Positions 34,720 to 44,508 of a stretch of DNA of 64,000 nt are shown piece after piece. How positions within the stretch are numbered: position 1 is the first letter of the stretch; each line of letters opens with the position of its first letter. Source of the stretch: Prevotella sp. (lineage in GTDB: Bacteria; Bacteroidota; Bacteroidia; Bacteroidales; Bacteroidaceae); NCBI GenBank assembly GCA_017428925.1, contig JAFRPY010000035.1, forward strand, positions 1 to 64,000, given 5' to 3'. Below the pieces are notes generated by a model. That model was given only the letters and a program-made list of their open reading frames with translations, was not told where the DNA came from and ran no database searches. Both the position numbers and the translations under genes were made by a program.

Positions 34720-37551
34720 CTATTCCTTCCTCAACTTCTGTTTCAAGAATTTCGGGGTGTAGCCCAGGGGGCTTTCGGCAACTTGTTCGGGAGTGCCTAC
34801 GGAAAGGATTTCGCCGCCCTTACGGCCGCCCTCGGGTCCCATGTCGATAATCCAGTCGGCCAACTTGATGACGTCGAGATTATGTTCGATGATGATAACG
34901 GTGTTGCCGCGGTCTACCAGTTTTTGAAGGACACTTATCAGAATACGGATGTCCTCGAAATGCAAGCCCGTTGTGGGTTCGTCAAGTATATAGAGCGTTT
35001 TGCCGGTATCGCGCTTCGAAAGTTCTGTGGATAGTTTTACACGCTGGCTTTCGCCTCCTGATAGGGTAGTGGAAGGCTGGCCCAGCTTGATATAGCCGAG
35101 GCCGACGTCCTGTATGGTCTTTATCTTGCGCAAGATGTCGGGAACGTTCTCGAAGAAATCCACGGCCTGGTTGATGGTCATGTCGAGCACGTCGGCAATC
35201 GACTTTCCCTTGTATCGCACCTCAAGCGTCTCACGGTTGTAACGCTTTCCGTGGCACACCTCGCATGGCACCATCACATCGGGCAGGAAATTCATCTCGA
35301 TGCTCTTGTAGCCGTTGCCTCCACAGGTTTCGCATCGGCCGCCTTTCACATTGAACGAGAAACGCCCTGGTTTATAGCCTCGGATTTTGGCTTCGGGAAG
35401 ATTGACGAAAAGCGATCGGATGTCGGAAAAGACTCCTGTATAGGTTGACGGATTGGAACGCGGCGTACGACCAATAGGACTCTGGTCGACGTTCACCACC
35501 TTATCTATATATTCCAGTCCCTCGACCGATTCGTAGGGCATCGGCTTTTTCAATGAGCGATAGAAATGCTGGGAAAGAATGGGCTGCAAGGTCTCGTTCA
35601 CAAGTGTAGACTTTCCGCTACCGCTGACTCCGGTCACCACAATCAGCTTGCCTAACGGGAATTTCACATCAATATTCTTCAGGTTGTTGCCATGAGCCCC
35701 TCGGATAATGATTGACTTCCCGTTACCCTTACGACGCTCGGCGGGCAAGTCGATATTCTGTTCTCCGTTCAGATACTGAGCCGTCAAGGTATGCTGCTTG
35801 AGCATATCGGAAGGAGTTCCCTGGAAAACCACCTGCCCGCCCTTGCGACCAGCCTTAGGGCCAATATCTACGACATAGTCGGCATTGCGCATCATGTCTT
35901 CGTCGTGTTCAACCACAATGACCGTATTGCCAATATCGCGCAATTCTTTTAATGAGGATATCAACCGCTCGTTATCGCGCTGGTGAAGACCTATGCTCGG
36001 CTCGTCGAGGATGTAAAGGACGTTGACCAACTGAGAGCCAATCTGAGTGGCCAAGCGTATGCGCTGGCTTTCACCACCCGAAAGGGTGGCACTCTGCCGG
36101 TCTAATGCCAGATAGTCGAGCCCAACCTCAAGCATAAAGTCGATGCGGGTGCGTATCTCTTTCAGGATTTCGGAAGCTATCTTCTGCTGGTTGGCGTCCA
36201 TGTGGTTTTCCACTTCCGTGCACCAGTCCTTCAGTTCCGTAAGGTCCATCTGCGTCAAGTCGCTGATATTCTTATCCCAAATTTTATAGGACAGCGACTC
36301 GCGATTCAGCCGCTGGCCCTTACAGTCGGGACAGGTACACTCGGCCAGGAACTGGTCGGCCCATTTCTGTCCGCTGACCGAATCGTTGTTGTCCATCACG
36401 GACTGAAGGTATTTTACCACACCGTCGAAACTGACGAAATAATCGCTTGTGGTGTGAATAACCTCTTTGGGAATCTTGACATTCTCCAGCGTTCCGTAGA
36501 GTATCTCGTAAAGGGCTTCGTCGGGAATGTCCTTTATGGGAGTCTTTATGTTGAGGTCGTGCTTTTTCAGTATGGCATCTATCTGCCAGAAGACCATCTG
36601 GTTCTTATAGTTTCCCAAAGGAGTGATGCCCCCTTCGTGGATAGACAATGAACGGTCGGGAATCACCTTGTCGATATCTATCTGATTGATATAGCCCAAA
36701 CCCTTGCATGTGGGACATGCTCCCTCGGGAGAATTGAACGAGAACTTATTGGGAGCTGATTCTCCGTATGAGATTCCCGTCGTGGGACACATCAACCGCT
36801 TGGAGTAGTATTTTGCCAGATTGGTGTCTTTGTCGAGAATCATCAGTAGTCCGTCGCCCTGTTTCATGGCCGTACTGATGCTCTTGCGTAATCGTTCGCC
36901 GTCGTTATCGTTTACCGCCATCTTGTCGATCACCACCTCAATGTTGTGGTTCTTATAGCGGTCTACTTTCATGCCGCGCTGTATTTCGGTCACTTCTCCG
37001 TCTATGCGGATATACAGATAACCTTTGCGGCGCATGCTTTCGAACAGTTCCCGATAATGACCCTTGCGATTTCGCACCAATGGAGCCAGGATGAAAATGC
37101 GCTTCCCCTGATAGTCGTGGTTGATCATTTCTATCACTTTCTCCTCGGTGTACTTAATCATCGGTTCGCCGGTCATGTAGCTATAGGCTTTTCCGGCACG
37201 GGCGAAGAGCAGTCGGAGGTAGTCGTAGACCTCGGTAGTAGTTCCAACAGTTGAACGTGGATTCTTGTTCGTGGTTTTCTGCTCGATACTGATAACGGGG
37301 GAAAGCCCGGTAATCTTGTCGACGTCGGGGCGCTCCATGTTCCCGAGGAAATTGCGGGCGTATGCCGAGAAGGTTTCAATATAGCGACGCTGGCCCTCGG
37401 CAAAGATGGTGTCGAAAGCCAACGATGATTTTCCCGAGCCGCTTAGTCCGGTGATGACCGTTATCGAGTTACGGGGAATCTCCACATCAACATTCTTCAG
37501 ATTGTGGACGCGGGCTCCCCATACATTTATCTTTTCTGTTTCTTTTTGCAT
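34720..37551 (-). CDS. uvrA: Excinuclease ABC subunit A
   Basis: A 943-residue nucleotide-excision-repair protein that scans DNA for damage with UvrB. It has two ABC ATPase modules. The first P-loop is GLSGSGKSS (near 32-40) and the second GVSGSGKST (near 640), each with an LSGGESQR signature. Zinc-finger motifs are seen (CPTC..., CPDCKGQR and CETCGGNGY...CEVCHG). The length is standard. It lies 44 bases after the CHU_C-domain gene on the same strand, so it is probably cotranscribed with it. Confidence 0.97.
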   Translation of the reverse strand: MQKETEKINVWGARVHNLKNVDVEIPRNSITVITGLSGSGKSSLAFDTIFAEGQRRYIETFSAYARNFLGNMERPDVDKITGLSPVISIEQKTTNKNPRSTVGTTTEVYDYLRLLFARAGKAYSYMTGEPMIKYTEEKVIEMINHDYQGKRIFILAPLVRNRKGHYRELFESMRRKGYLYIRIDGEVTEIQRGMKVDRYKNHNIEVVIDKMAVNDNDGERLRKSISTAMKQGDGLLMILDKDTNLAKYYSKRLMCPTTGISYGESAPNKFSFNSPEGACPTCKGLGYINQIDIDKVIPDRSLSIHEGGITPLGNYKNQMVFWQIDAILKKHDLNIKTPIKDIPDEALYEILYGTLENVKIPKEVIHTTSDYFVSFDGVVKYLQSVMDNNDSVSGQKWADQFLAECTCPDCKGQRLNRESLSYKIWDKNISDLTQMDLTELKDWCTEVENHMDANQQKIASEILKEIRTRIDFMLEVGLDYLALDRQSATLSGGESQRIRLATQIGSQLVNVLYILDEPSIGLHQRDNERLISSLKELRDIGNTVIVVEHDEDMMRNADYVVDIGPKAGRKGGQVVFQGTPSDMLKQHTLTAQYLNGEQNIDLPAERRKGNGKSIIIRGAHGNNLKNIDVKFPLGKLIVVTGVSGSGKSTLVNETLQPILSQHFYRSLKKPMPYESVEGLEYIDKVVNVDQSPIGRTPRSNPSTYTGVFSDIRSLFVNLPEAKIRGYKPGRFSFNVKGGRCETCGGNGYKSIEMNFLPDVMVPCEVCHGKRYNRETLEVRYKGKSIADVLDMTINQAVDFFENVPDILRKIKTIQDVGLGYIKLGQPSTTLSGGESQRVKLSTELSKRDTGKTLYILDEPTTGLHFEDIRILISVLQKLVDRGNTVIIIEHNLDVIKLADWIIDMGPEGGRKGGEILSVGTPEQVAESPLGYTPKFLKQKLRKE

Positions 37552-37595
37552 AATTGTTCACTGGCCCTACGTATGGCCTGTGGCGGTTGTTTTCT

Positions 37596-38306
37596 TTATT
37601 GTGTCGATGAAGAACTGCTTTCGGTAAATCCACGCAACAGATTCACATCGCGGCGGATATGGTATTCATGGCCGTCGGCTCCCTTGGCTTTCACATAAAC
37701 GAAATAAGTTCCCTCCTTAACAGGTTTTCCGTTGAACGTTCCATCCCATTCCCCTGAAGGATCATCCCATGAATATATCTTCTGCCCCCATCGATTGAAG
37801 ATGGTTGCCTTGAATTCCACAATGCTCTGGTAGCCTTCCTTAGCCTTGTAGGTATCGTTGATACCATCACCATTGGGTGAGAAAGCATTGGGAAACTCCA
37901 GTTTACTCTCGCTGATGGTAATGCGGAAATTCTCACTCGTAATCATTGTCTGCTTACCATTAGTGTCGGTAAAAGTGGCCGTCACTCTGACGGTTTTGGT
38001 TCCCGCTGTGGTGAAAGTCAGCTCCATCCATTCGTCATATCGAACAATGTCGGGAACGGTATCTGTTTCCAGGAACACCTCCCATTGGTAATTTACGATA
38101 TAGCCGGCAGTATTCTCGGGATTGGCTTCGAATCTGACAGTGAGCGGAGCTTGTTCGGATATACTTGCCCCTGTCTGTTCAACATGTTCATTCTGCGACG
38201 AATCGATATAAGTAGCCGTTGGAGATATCGTCGGATATTCATCAGAAAAAGCTGGAATGACTGCAAAAAGAGCCACCCAAAGTGCAAATATTTGTTTTAT
38301 TTTCAT
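37596..38306 (-). CDS. CHU_C/gliding-motility C-terminal domain protein (T9SS substrate-like)
   Basis: A 236-residue exported protein. A signal peptide covers about residues 1-21. A beta-sandwich, PKD-like part (about 50-130) precedes the gliding-motility-associated C-terminal domain PF13585: '[16 protein letters not shown]' (near 138-153), '[10 protein letters not shown]' and '[19 protein letters not shown]' (near 189-207). This domain is the type B sorting signal for the type IX system, so the protein is probably secreted or fixed at the surface. It ends in a Ser-rich tail. A minus-strand TATCTTTG at 38327-38334 is the likely promoter. Confidence 0.88.
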   Translation of the reverse strand: MKIKQIFALWVALFAVIPAFSDEYPTISPTATYIDSSQNEHVEQTGASISEQAPLTVRFEANPENTAGYIVNYQWEVFLETDTVPDIVRYDEWMELTFTTAGTKTVRVTATFTDTNGKQTMITSENFRITISESKLEFPNAFSPNGDGINDTYKAKEGYQSIVEFKATIFNRWGQKIYSWDDPSGEWDGTFNGKPVKEGTYFVYVKAKGADGHEYHIRRDVNLLRGFTESSSSSTQ

Positions 38307-38326
38307 TTTAGTTCGGTTTTAATGCG

Positions 38327-38354
38327 CAAAGATACGCATTTTTTTGTATTTTTG
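38327..38354. promoter_or_regulatory. Divergent promoter region
   Basis: Minus-strand TATCTTTG (38334-38327) faces the CHU_C gene and plus-strand TATTTTTG (38347-38354) faces the gene at 38383. The two -7 elements are 12 bases apart; clear TTTG -33 boxes are missing. Confidence 0.55.
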
Positions 38355-38382
38355 CATTCGAAAACTATAAATAAACGAAAAA

Positions 38383-39528
38383 ATGAGAAATTATTATAGA
38401 TATTTCGCCGTTTTGGTTGTTATCTTATTTGGCTTCTATGCCAATCTGTATTCACAAAAAAAGACGGATGTCCGGAAACGGGCCATCCAAGTGGGAGTGA
38501 TGCTTCCCCTGCATGATGTCGATGGTGACGGCAGGCGAATGGTGGAGTATTACCGTGGTTTGCTGATGGCAGCCGACGACCTGAAGAACGAGAACATTTC
38601 GGTTGACTTCCACGCCTGGAACGTGAACATTGATGCTGATATCCACCAGACTTTGCTCAAAGAAGGTGCCAACCAGTGCGACATCATCTTTGGCCCGCTT
38701 TACAGCAAGCAGGTGGCAGCCCTCGGCGAATTTGCCAAGGCCTATAATATTAAGGTGGTGATACCTTTCTCTATCAATAGCGATGAAGTGCAGCGCAACC
38801 AGTATATCTATCAGGTTTACCAATCGCCGGAAGAACTCAACACGAAAGCCGTCAACAGTTTCATGGAACGCTTTAGCGAGTTTCACCCCGTCTTTATCGA
38901 CTGCAACGACAAGGACAGTAAGAAGGGACTGTTCACCTCGGCTTTACGTCAGCAACTTGAGAAAAAAAGCATCACATACAATATCACGAACCTGAATTCG
39001 CCTTACGAAAGTTTTGTCAAGGCTTTCTCAGTTCAACAGCCTAATATCGTTATTCTGAATACAGGACGCTCACCAGAACTGACGGAAGTATACCGCAAAC
39101 TCGACCAGTTGAAGTTGAATAATGCTTCGCTGAAGATTTCGATGTTCGGCTACACCGAATGGCTGATGTATGAGCGCAACAACCTGAACAAGTTCTGCCA
39201 ATACGACACCTATATTCCAGCTTATTATTATTTCAATGTCTCCGCACCGAAGACTCAGACGCTTTTGCAGGACTATAATCGCTGGTTCAAAGCTCCCATG
39301 CAGGAGTATATTCCCCGGCTTGCCATTACCGGCTACGATCAAGGATGCTTCTTCCTGCGAGGTCTTCACGAGAAAGGAGAGAAATTCGACGGAAGTTCAA
39401 TGCCCCGGCCATCGGTACAGACACCATTCCGCTTCGAACGTGTTGGCAAGAAAGCCGGTTACAAGAATCAGGCTTTCCAACTGATTCACTATAACACCAA
39501 CGGTGCTATCTCTATTGTCAATTACTAA
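38383..39528 (+). CDS. Periplasmic-binding-protein-like (PBP1 fold) protein
   Basis: A 381-residue exported protein with an N-terminal signal or anchor (about 7-24). The rest resembles type 1 periplasmic ligand-binding folds (PF13458 group): 'VGVMLPLHDVDGDG' near 37-50, 'CDIIFGPLYSKQVAALGEFAKAYNI' region near 99-124 and 'PNIVILNTG' near 220-229. In Bacteroidota this fold is often joined to LysM domains; none is present here. It is followed after six bases by the PorT-like barrel gene. A role in sensing or envelope assembly is possible, but no ligand can be named. Confidence 0.78.
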   Translation: MRNYYRYFAVLVVILFGFYANLYSQKKTDVRKRAIQVGVMLPLHDVDGDGRRMVEYYRGLLMAADDLKNENISVDFHAWNVNIDADIHQTLLKEGANQCDIIFGPLYSKQVAALGEFAKAYNIKVVIPFSINSDEVQRNQYIYQVYQSPEELNTKAVNSFMERFSEFHPVFIDCNDKDSKKGLFTSALRQQLEKKSITYNITNLNSPYESFVKAFSVQQPNIVILNTGRSPELTEVYRKLDQLKLNNASLKISMFGYTEWLMYERNNLNKFCQYDTYIPAYYYFNVSAPKTQTLLQDYNRWFKAPMQEYIPRLAITGYDQGCFFLRGLHEKGEKFDGSSMPRPSVQTPFRFERVGKKAGYKNQAFQLIHYNTNGAISIVNY

Positions 39529-39534
39529 ATCGGC

Positions 39535-40284
39535 ATGAAGAAACATCTTTTGTTCCTCTTCCTATTAATACCTGCTTTGGCTAACGCCCAAGTGGGTGAG
39601 CACCGTAACGATTTTGCTGTAGGTGGCAATGCCGGCTATGTCCTGAGCAACGTGTCGTTTGTACCTTCTGTTCCTCAAGGGTTTCATGGCGGCATCACGG
39701 GCGGTCTCTCGTTCCGTTATACTTGTGAGAAGTACTTCAAGTCAATTTGTGCATTATATGCCGAGATAAACTATTCACAAATTGGATGGAAAGAAGAAAT
39801 CCTCGACATAGAGGACAATCCCGTCATCAACCCCCAGACCGAGCAGGAAGAACAGTTCCAAAAAACCATCAACTACATTCAGATTCCGGTCATGGCTCGT
39901 CTGGGATGGGGTAGGGAACGCTCCGGATTCCAGTTCTTCGTCAATGTTGGTCCGCAATTTGGCGTTTATCTGAGTGAAAGCATCAAGGCCAACTATGATG
40001 TTATGCAACCTTACTTGGTGAAACGAGTTAGTCCTGTGATTGCTCAAGACACGATGACGGTGGAAAACAAGTTTGACTATGGTATTGCCGGTGGTATCGG
40101 ACTGGAGTACTCCCACCGCAAGCTCGGTCATTTCATTATCGAAGGCCGCTACTATTTCGGATTAGGTAACATCTATGGAGATTCGAAGCGCGACTATTTT
40201 GCCCGTTCCAATTACGGCAACATTGTCATAAAACTGACCTACCTCTTCGACTTAATCAGAACCAAAAATGATAAAATAAAATAA
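39535..40284 (+). CDS. PorT-like outer-membrane beta-barrel protein
   Basis: A 249-residue outer-membrane protein. The signal peptide is at 1-19 (cut after ANA). The remainder has alternating strands with aromatic girdle residues typical of the OMP_b-brl_2 (PF13568) family, ending in 'NIVIKLTYLFDL' near the C-terminus. Members include PorT, a component linked to type IX secretion; length and neighbours suit that, but other porin-family proteins look alike. It is coupled closely to the gene before (six-base gap) and followed by a peptide transporter two bases later. Confidence 0.8.
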   Translation: MKKHLLFLFLLIPALANAQVGEHRNDFAVGGNAGYVLSNVSFVPSVPQGFHGGITGGLSFRYTCEKYFKSICALYAEINYSQIGWKEEILDIEDNPVINPQTEQEEQFQKTINYIQIPVMARLGWGRERSGFQFFVNVGPQFGVYLSESIKANYDVMQPYLVKRVSPVIAQDTMTVENKFDYGIAGGIGLEYSHRKLGHFIIEGRYYFGLGNIYGDSKRDYFARSNYGNIVIKLTYLFDLIRTKNDKIK

Positions 40285-40286
40285 CT

Positions 40287-41795
40287 ATGTTCGAAAATCA
40301 ACCTAAAGGACTTTATGCGTTGGCACTGGCCAACACGGGAGAACGATTCGGCTACTACACAATGCTGGCCGTTTTCGCTTTGTTTTTGAGAGCTAACTTT
40401 GGTCTCGACCCAGGAACGGCCGGTCTTATCTATAGTAGTTTCCTGGGACTCGTATATTTCCTTCCTCTCGTTGGCGGTATTCTGGCCGACAAGTTTGGAT
40501 ACGGAAAGATGGTTACCATTGGCATTATCATTATGTTCATCGGCTATCTTTTCCTCTCCATTCCTTTAGGAGGAGAAAGTGTAGGCTTTGCTGCCATGTT
40601 GGCCGCCCTGTTGCTTATTTCATTAGGAACTGGTCTTTTCAAAGGTAACCTCCAGGTGATGGTGGGTAATCTCTATGACGATCCTAAACTTTCTGGCAAG
40701 CGCGATGCCGCATTCTCCATTTTCTACATGGCCATCAACATCGGTGCCCTCTTTGCTCCGACGGCTGCCGTGAAGATTAAGGAATGGGCTGAAAGCATTG
40801 GCTATTCAAGTAATGATGCCTATCATTTCTCATTTGCCATTGCCTGTGCTTCGCTTATCGTCTCGATGGCCATCTACTATGCCTTCCGCAGCACCTTCAA
40901 ACACACTGAGGGCGGACAAAAGAAAGACGCTGCCGTTGACCAGGTGGAAGAGATTTCACCATCAGAGACTAAAGACCGCATCATTGCTCTTTGTCTTGTG
41001 TTTGCCGTTGTCATTTTCTTCTGGATGGCATTCCATCAGAATGGTCTTACGCTGACCTATTTTGCTAATGAGTTCACTCAGAAAACGTCTACAGGTGTTC
41101 AGAGTATGGCGTTCGACGTAACCAACCTTGTGGCCATCATCTTCATTGTCTATGCCTTATTCTCTTTCTTCGACAGTAAGACGCAGAAGGGCAAGACCAT
41201 CTCGGTTATCGTCATTCTGATTGCCCTCGGATGGTTAGGCTATCAGTATGCCAATCTTTCGGGTGAGGTGGCTGTTTCTGCTCCCATCTTCCAGCAATTC
41301 AACCCCTTCTATGTTGTGGCATTGACTCCGGTATCTATGGCCATCTTCAGTTCACTCGCAGCAAAAGACAAAGAACCTTCTGCACCTCGTAAGATTGCAT
41401 ACGGTATGCTGGTTGCTGGCGTGGCCTACTTTGTAATGATGTTTGCTTCTACTGGTCTGAACACTCCCGATGCCCAGGCTTTAGCAGGCGACGGAGGAAC
41501 CTTCGTTTCTGCCAATTGGCTCATCGTCACCTACCTCATCCTCACTTTTGGCGAGCTGTTGCTTTCTCCAATGGGAATCTCGTTTGTAAGTAAAGTGGCT
41601 CCACCGAAATACAAGGGTATGATGATGGGCGGATGGTTTGTTGCCACAGCCATCGGCAACCTGCTTGTAAGCGTTGGCGGATACCTTTGGGGAGGCTTAC
41701 CCCTGTGGGTTGTATGGAGCGTGTTTATTGCTCTCTGCATTCTCTCTGCCGTCTTCATGTTCTCTATTATGAAACGCCTTGAGAAAGTATGCTGA
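40287..41795 (+). CDS. POT-family peptide:H+ symporter
   Basis: A 502-residue membrane transporter of the proton-dependent oligopeptide family with about 14 hydrophobic helices. The family signature 'NTGERFGYYTMLAVFALFL' region is near 12-30 (the ExxERFxYY motif is present as GERFGYY). The 'GGILADKFGYGKMVTIG' loop is near 59-75 and 'GTGLFKGNLQVMVGNLY' near 112-128. It imports di- and tripeptides. Its last seven bases overlap the nth start. Confidence 0.93.
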   Translation: MFENQPKGLYALALANTGERFGYYTMLAVFALFLRANFGLDPGTAGLIYSSFLGLVYFLPLVGGILADKFGYGKMVTIGIIIMFIGYLFLSIPLGGESVGFAAMLAALLLISLGTGLFKGNLQVMVGNLYDDPKLSGKRDAAFSIFYMAINIGALFAPTAAVKIKEWAESIGYSSNDAYHFSFAIACASLIVSMAIYYAFRSTFKHTEGGQKKDAAVDQVEEISPSETKDRIIALCLVFAVVIFFWMAFHQNGLTLTYFANEFTQKTSTGVQSMAFDVTNLVAIIFIVYALFSFFDSKTQKGKTISVIVILIALGWLGYQYANLSGEVAVSAPIFQQFNPFYVVALTPVSMAIFSSLAAKDKEPSAPRKIAYGMLVAGVAYFVMMFASTGLNTPDAQALAGDGGTFVSANWLIVTYLILTFGELLLSPMGISFVSKVAPPKYKGMMMGGWFVATAIGNLLVSVGGYLWGGLPLWVVWSVFIALCILSAVFMFSIMKRLEKVC

Positions 41796-42436
41796 AGAAG
41801 CAGCGCTACGAAACCATACTCGCTTATTTCAGCGAGAAGACACCGAAAGTCACTACCGAACTCCAATTCGGTAGTGTCTTTCAGCTTTTAGTGGCAACGC
41901 TTCTGAGCGCCCAGTGTACGGACAAGCGCATTAATCAGGTAACGCCTGAACTCTTCCGCCATTATCCCGACGCCCAATCTATGTCGAAGGCTGAAGTAGA
42001 GGACATTCTCGAGCTGATCCGCTCGGTGAGTTATCCCAACTCCAAGGCCAAGCATTTATCCGAAATGTCGAAGATGCTGGTGAGCGATTTCGGCGGAGAA
42101 GTGCCCGACTCGATGGACGACTTGCAGAAACTTCCCGGAGTGGGGCGGAAGACGGCAAACGTAATCCAGGCCGTGGCTTACGGGCGGAGTGCCATTGCCG
42201 TCGACACCCATGTGTTTCGCGTCAGCCGCCGGTTAGGTCTGGTTTCGTCCAAGGCTAACACACCCGCGAAAGTGGAGGAGGAACTGAAGCAGAACATTCC
42301 CGAAGAAAAACGTGCCGATGCGCACCACTGGCTGCTGCTCCACGGCCGTTACATCTGTCAGAGCCGGCAGCCGAAATGTGGGGAATGTCCTTTTGAGGAC
42401 TTCTGTCCTAAACGTCTTGACAACAGTAAAATATAA
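41789..42436 (+). CDS. nth: Endonuclease III
   Basis: A 215-residue base-excision-repair DNA glycosylase/AP lyase for oxidised pyrimidines. The helix-hairpin-helix LPGVGRKTAN carries catalytic Lys121, and Asp139 in AVDTHVFR is the second catalytic residue. The [4Fe-4S] cysteines follow the CX6CX2CX5C pattern near 191-207. The gene overlaps the peptide transporter by seven bases and is followed closely by the DUF2461 gene. Confidence 0.96.
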   Translation: MLKKQRYETILAYFSEKTPKVTTELQFGSVFQLLVATLLSAQCTDKRINQVTPELFRHYPDAQSMSKAEVEDILELIRSVSYPNSKAKHLSEMSKMLVSDFGGEVPDSMDDLQKLPGVGRKTANVIQAVAYGRSAIAVDTHVFRVSRRLGLVSSKANTPAKVEEELKQNIPEEKRADAHHWLLLHGRYICQSRQPKCGECPFEDFCPKRLDNSKI

Positions 42437-42443
42437 TAATAAG

Positions 42444-43163
42444 GTGGAAACAAAGAGAATCCTGCAATACCTGAAGGATATTGCCGCTAACAACAACCGC
42501 GAGTGGTTTCATGCCAACAAGGCTGAATACGATGCCGTGCGCAAAAGTTTCAATGACGGTATAGCCCAGGCCATCGGGCGTATCTCCGAATTCGACGAGA
42601 GTATAGCCCACTTGTCTGTGAAGGACTGTGTCTATCGTTTTAATCGTGACACGCGCTTCTCGCCCGACAAGTCACCCTATAAGCGACATCTCGGAGCCTA
42701 TATTTCCGCGCACGGCAAGAAGTCGCTTCATGGCGGATACTATATTCATCTGGAGCCGGGTAACTGTATGCTGGCCGTAGGCAGTTATTGGTTGCCTACG
42801 AATATCCTCACCTCTTGCCGGAATGAGATTATGGCCAATATTGATACATGGCGGGAAATTGTGGAGAGCCGCAAATTCATCGATTTCTTTGGCCGTCCCG
42901 AGGATGTCCGTCAGGGTGCCAGTGAGATGTGGCCAGTCGATAAGAAAGGGTTTGGAATCAGTCATCTGAAGTCGGCTCCTTCAGGTTTTCCGCGCGACTA
43001 TGAATTCATCCAATACTTGCGCATGAAGGATTATTGCTGTTGGAAGATGGTTCCTGATACATTCTTCGAAAGTAATCAATGGCTTGACAAAGCCATGAAG
43101 GTTTTCAGGGTTGCCAAGCCAATGATGGATTTCGTGAACAGCGTGATTGATGATTACGAATAG
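42444..43163 (+). CDS. DUF2461-family protein
   Basis: A 239-residue protein with a GTG start chosen because the family begins just there ('ILQYLKDIAANNNREWFHANKAEYD' region, residues about 5-30); upstream in-frame codons lie inside nth in another frame. Characteristic blocks: 'RFNRDTRFSPDKSPYKRHLGAYIS' region near 55-78 and 'HGGYYIHLEPGNCMLAVGSYWLP' region near 85-107. The function of the family is unknown. It lies seven bases after nth. Confidence 0.9.
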   Translation: METKRILQYLKDIAANNNREWFHANKAEYDAVRKSFNDGIAQAIGRISEFDESIAHLSVKDCVYRFNRDTRFSPDKSPYKRHLGAYISAHGKKSLHGGYYIHLEPGNCMLAVGSYWLPTNILTSCRNEIMANIDTWREIVESRKFIDFFGRPEDVRQGASEMWPVDKKGFGISHLKSAPSGFPRDYEFIQYLRMKDYCCWKMVPDTFFESNQWLDKAMKVFRVAKPMMDFVNSVIDDYE

Positions 43164-43239
43164 CTAAGCTTTCCAACATTACGTTCTAATGCATGAATGC
43201 TTGCTTTCCGCTGATTAAACGGCAGCCTTCTAATAGTGG

Positions 43240-44505
43240 TTAATGAGTAGCTTTCCACCACGATGTTTTTTCCCTCCCATCAAGAGCCACAGAATTAATG
43301 CTTGGATCTGAGATGGTGATACCCGAAAAAGTGTTCACTGTGACATATTTGGGTGTTCCATAGAGGTAAGAATAAATCTGCTCCGTGTTGCACTTGCTCC
43401 TTATCGCACTTGCTAAAACCGAAGACACTTGCGAGTAGGCCCTGCTGTCGGTGCAGAGTTTCTCCAGATAGTCACCCATGTCGTAGAAGATGGGCTCGTC
43501 GAAACCATCGAGTACCTGAATGCTGCTCCGGTCTTCATCCTTCAAGGTATAGTGGGCATTGATGTCGCGCATGGCTACTGCCAACTCGTCCATCTTTCGG
43601 CAATCGATGGCAGAATATGTACCATAAGGCATAAAATAGTTACTGTAGAACGTGTTGAAAGCCGAAATTGCTTTGTCATAGGAAGGAGTTGCCGATGACA
43701 AAGATGACCACATCGTCCTATAAGGAACACCAATTGCCATTACCTCCGAGGTGGAGGCCAGCAAGAAATTTGTCACGTTTCTCAATTCGTAGGCTACTTC
43801 AACATTTGCCATGTAACAGTCGTCGAACATGATGAACTGCATCTTCATGCCGGCAGCGGCAATTGCCTGGGCTATGGTCGGAATGTCGATGCTGTAGGTA
43901 TTGATGTCGCTCACGCTGCCGAAGAAACGTGTGTGCATGTCGGTTAATTCTCCATGATAGTCAGCGTAGGGGATGCGTTCTTCAACAGTTTCAGTCTTTA
44001 CTCCCGGCCATCCCGATTGCTTGGCATAATTGGGATAGTTGTGCCATGATTCCTTGAAGGTCCATCCAGTTCCATGACAGCCCACCATGAGCGCATAGTT
44101 CAGAGAAGGTGCATGGTTTTTCACTTCATTCAGAATCCCCGTCAGTCCTTGCTCTGTCGTGTAGTCTTGTCCGGTATATTCCCTGATAAGCTTCGTCTCG
44201 CACGCTGATGTCGACGAGTTATAGATGACCTCACTAAGTGTTGATTTGCTTGAAGACTCGCTCAAGAACAGTATGAGCCTGCTTTCCTTCAACCCCTCTC
44301 TACTCTTAATAGCACTGTAAATGCTATCTATATTCGCTTTCATGTAAGGTAAGAGCCCCTGAGAGCTCGATGATCCCGACCAAGGCATGAACAGCAGGAT
44401 GGTCTGCTTTTTGTCTTCTTCGGTAGTGTCTTCGTCATCACTGGAACAACTGGACAAGCCCAGAAAAAGCATCGAAATACAGAGAATTCCCAACAGTTTC
44501 TTCAT
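43240..44505 (-). CDS. Clostripain-family (C11) cysteine peptidase lipoprotein
   Basis: A 421-residue predicted lipoprotein: signal peptide with the lipobox ending at Cys20, followed by an acidic SSDDED linker. The peptidase C11 pattern is clear, with the catalytic His144 in GCHGTGW and catalytic Cys230 in FDDCYMANVE. The preceding 'TEQGLTGILNEVK' and the later 'YDMGDYLEKLC' blocks fit the family. C11 enzymes cut after Arg or Lys, in Bacteroidales often at the surface; the target is unknown. It is the last gene after valS (three-base gap). Confidence 0.9.
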   Translation of the reverse strand: MKKLLGILCISMLFLGLSSCSSDDEDTTEEDKKQTILLFMPWSGSSSSQGLLPYMKANIDSIYSAIKSREGLKESRLILFLSESSSKSTLSEVIYNSSTSACETKLIREYTGQDYTTEQGLTGILNEVKNHAPSLNYALMVGCHGTGWTFKESWHNYPNYAKQSGWPGVKTETVEERIPYADYHGELTDMHTRFFGSVSDINTYSIDIPTIAQAIAAAGMKMQFIMFDDCYMANVEVAYELRNVTNFLLASTSEVMAIGVPYRTMWSSLSSATPSYDKAISAFNTFYSNYFMPYGTYSAIDCRKMDELAVAMRDINAHYTLKDEDRSSIQVLDGFDEPIFYDMGDYLEKLCTDSRAYSQVSSVLASAIRSKCNTEQIYSYLYGTPKYVTVNTFSGITISDPSINSVALDGREKTSWWKATH

Positions 44506-44508
44506 TTG

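Noticed and set aside
42312-42443. N-terminal extension of the DUF2461 protein
   Set aside because: These codons lie within nth in another frame and encode no family sequence; GTG at 42444 fits.
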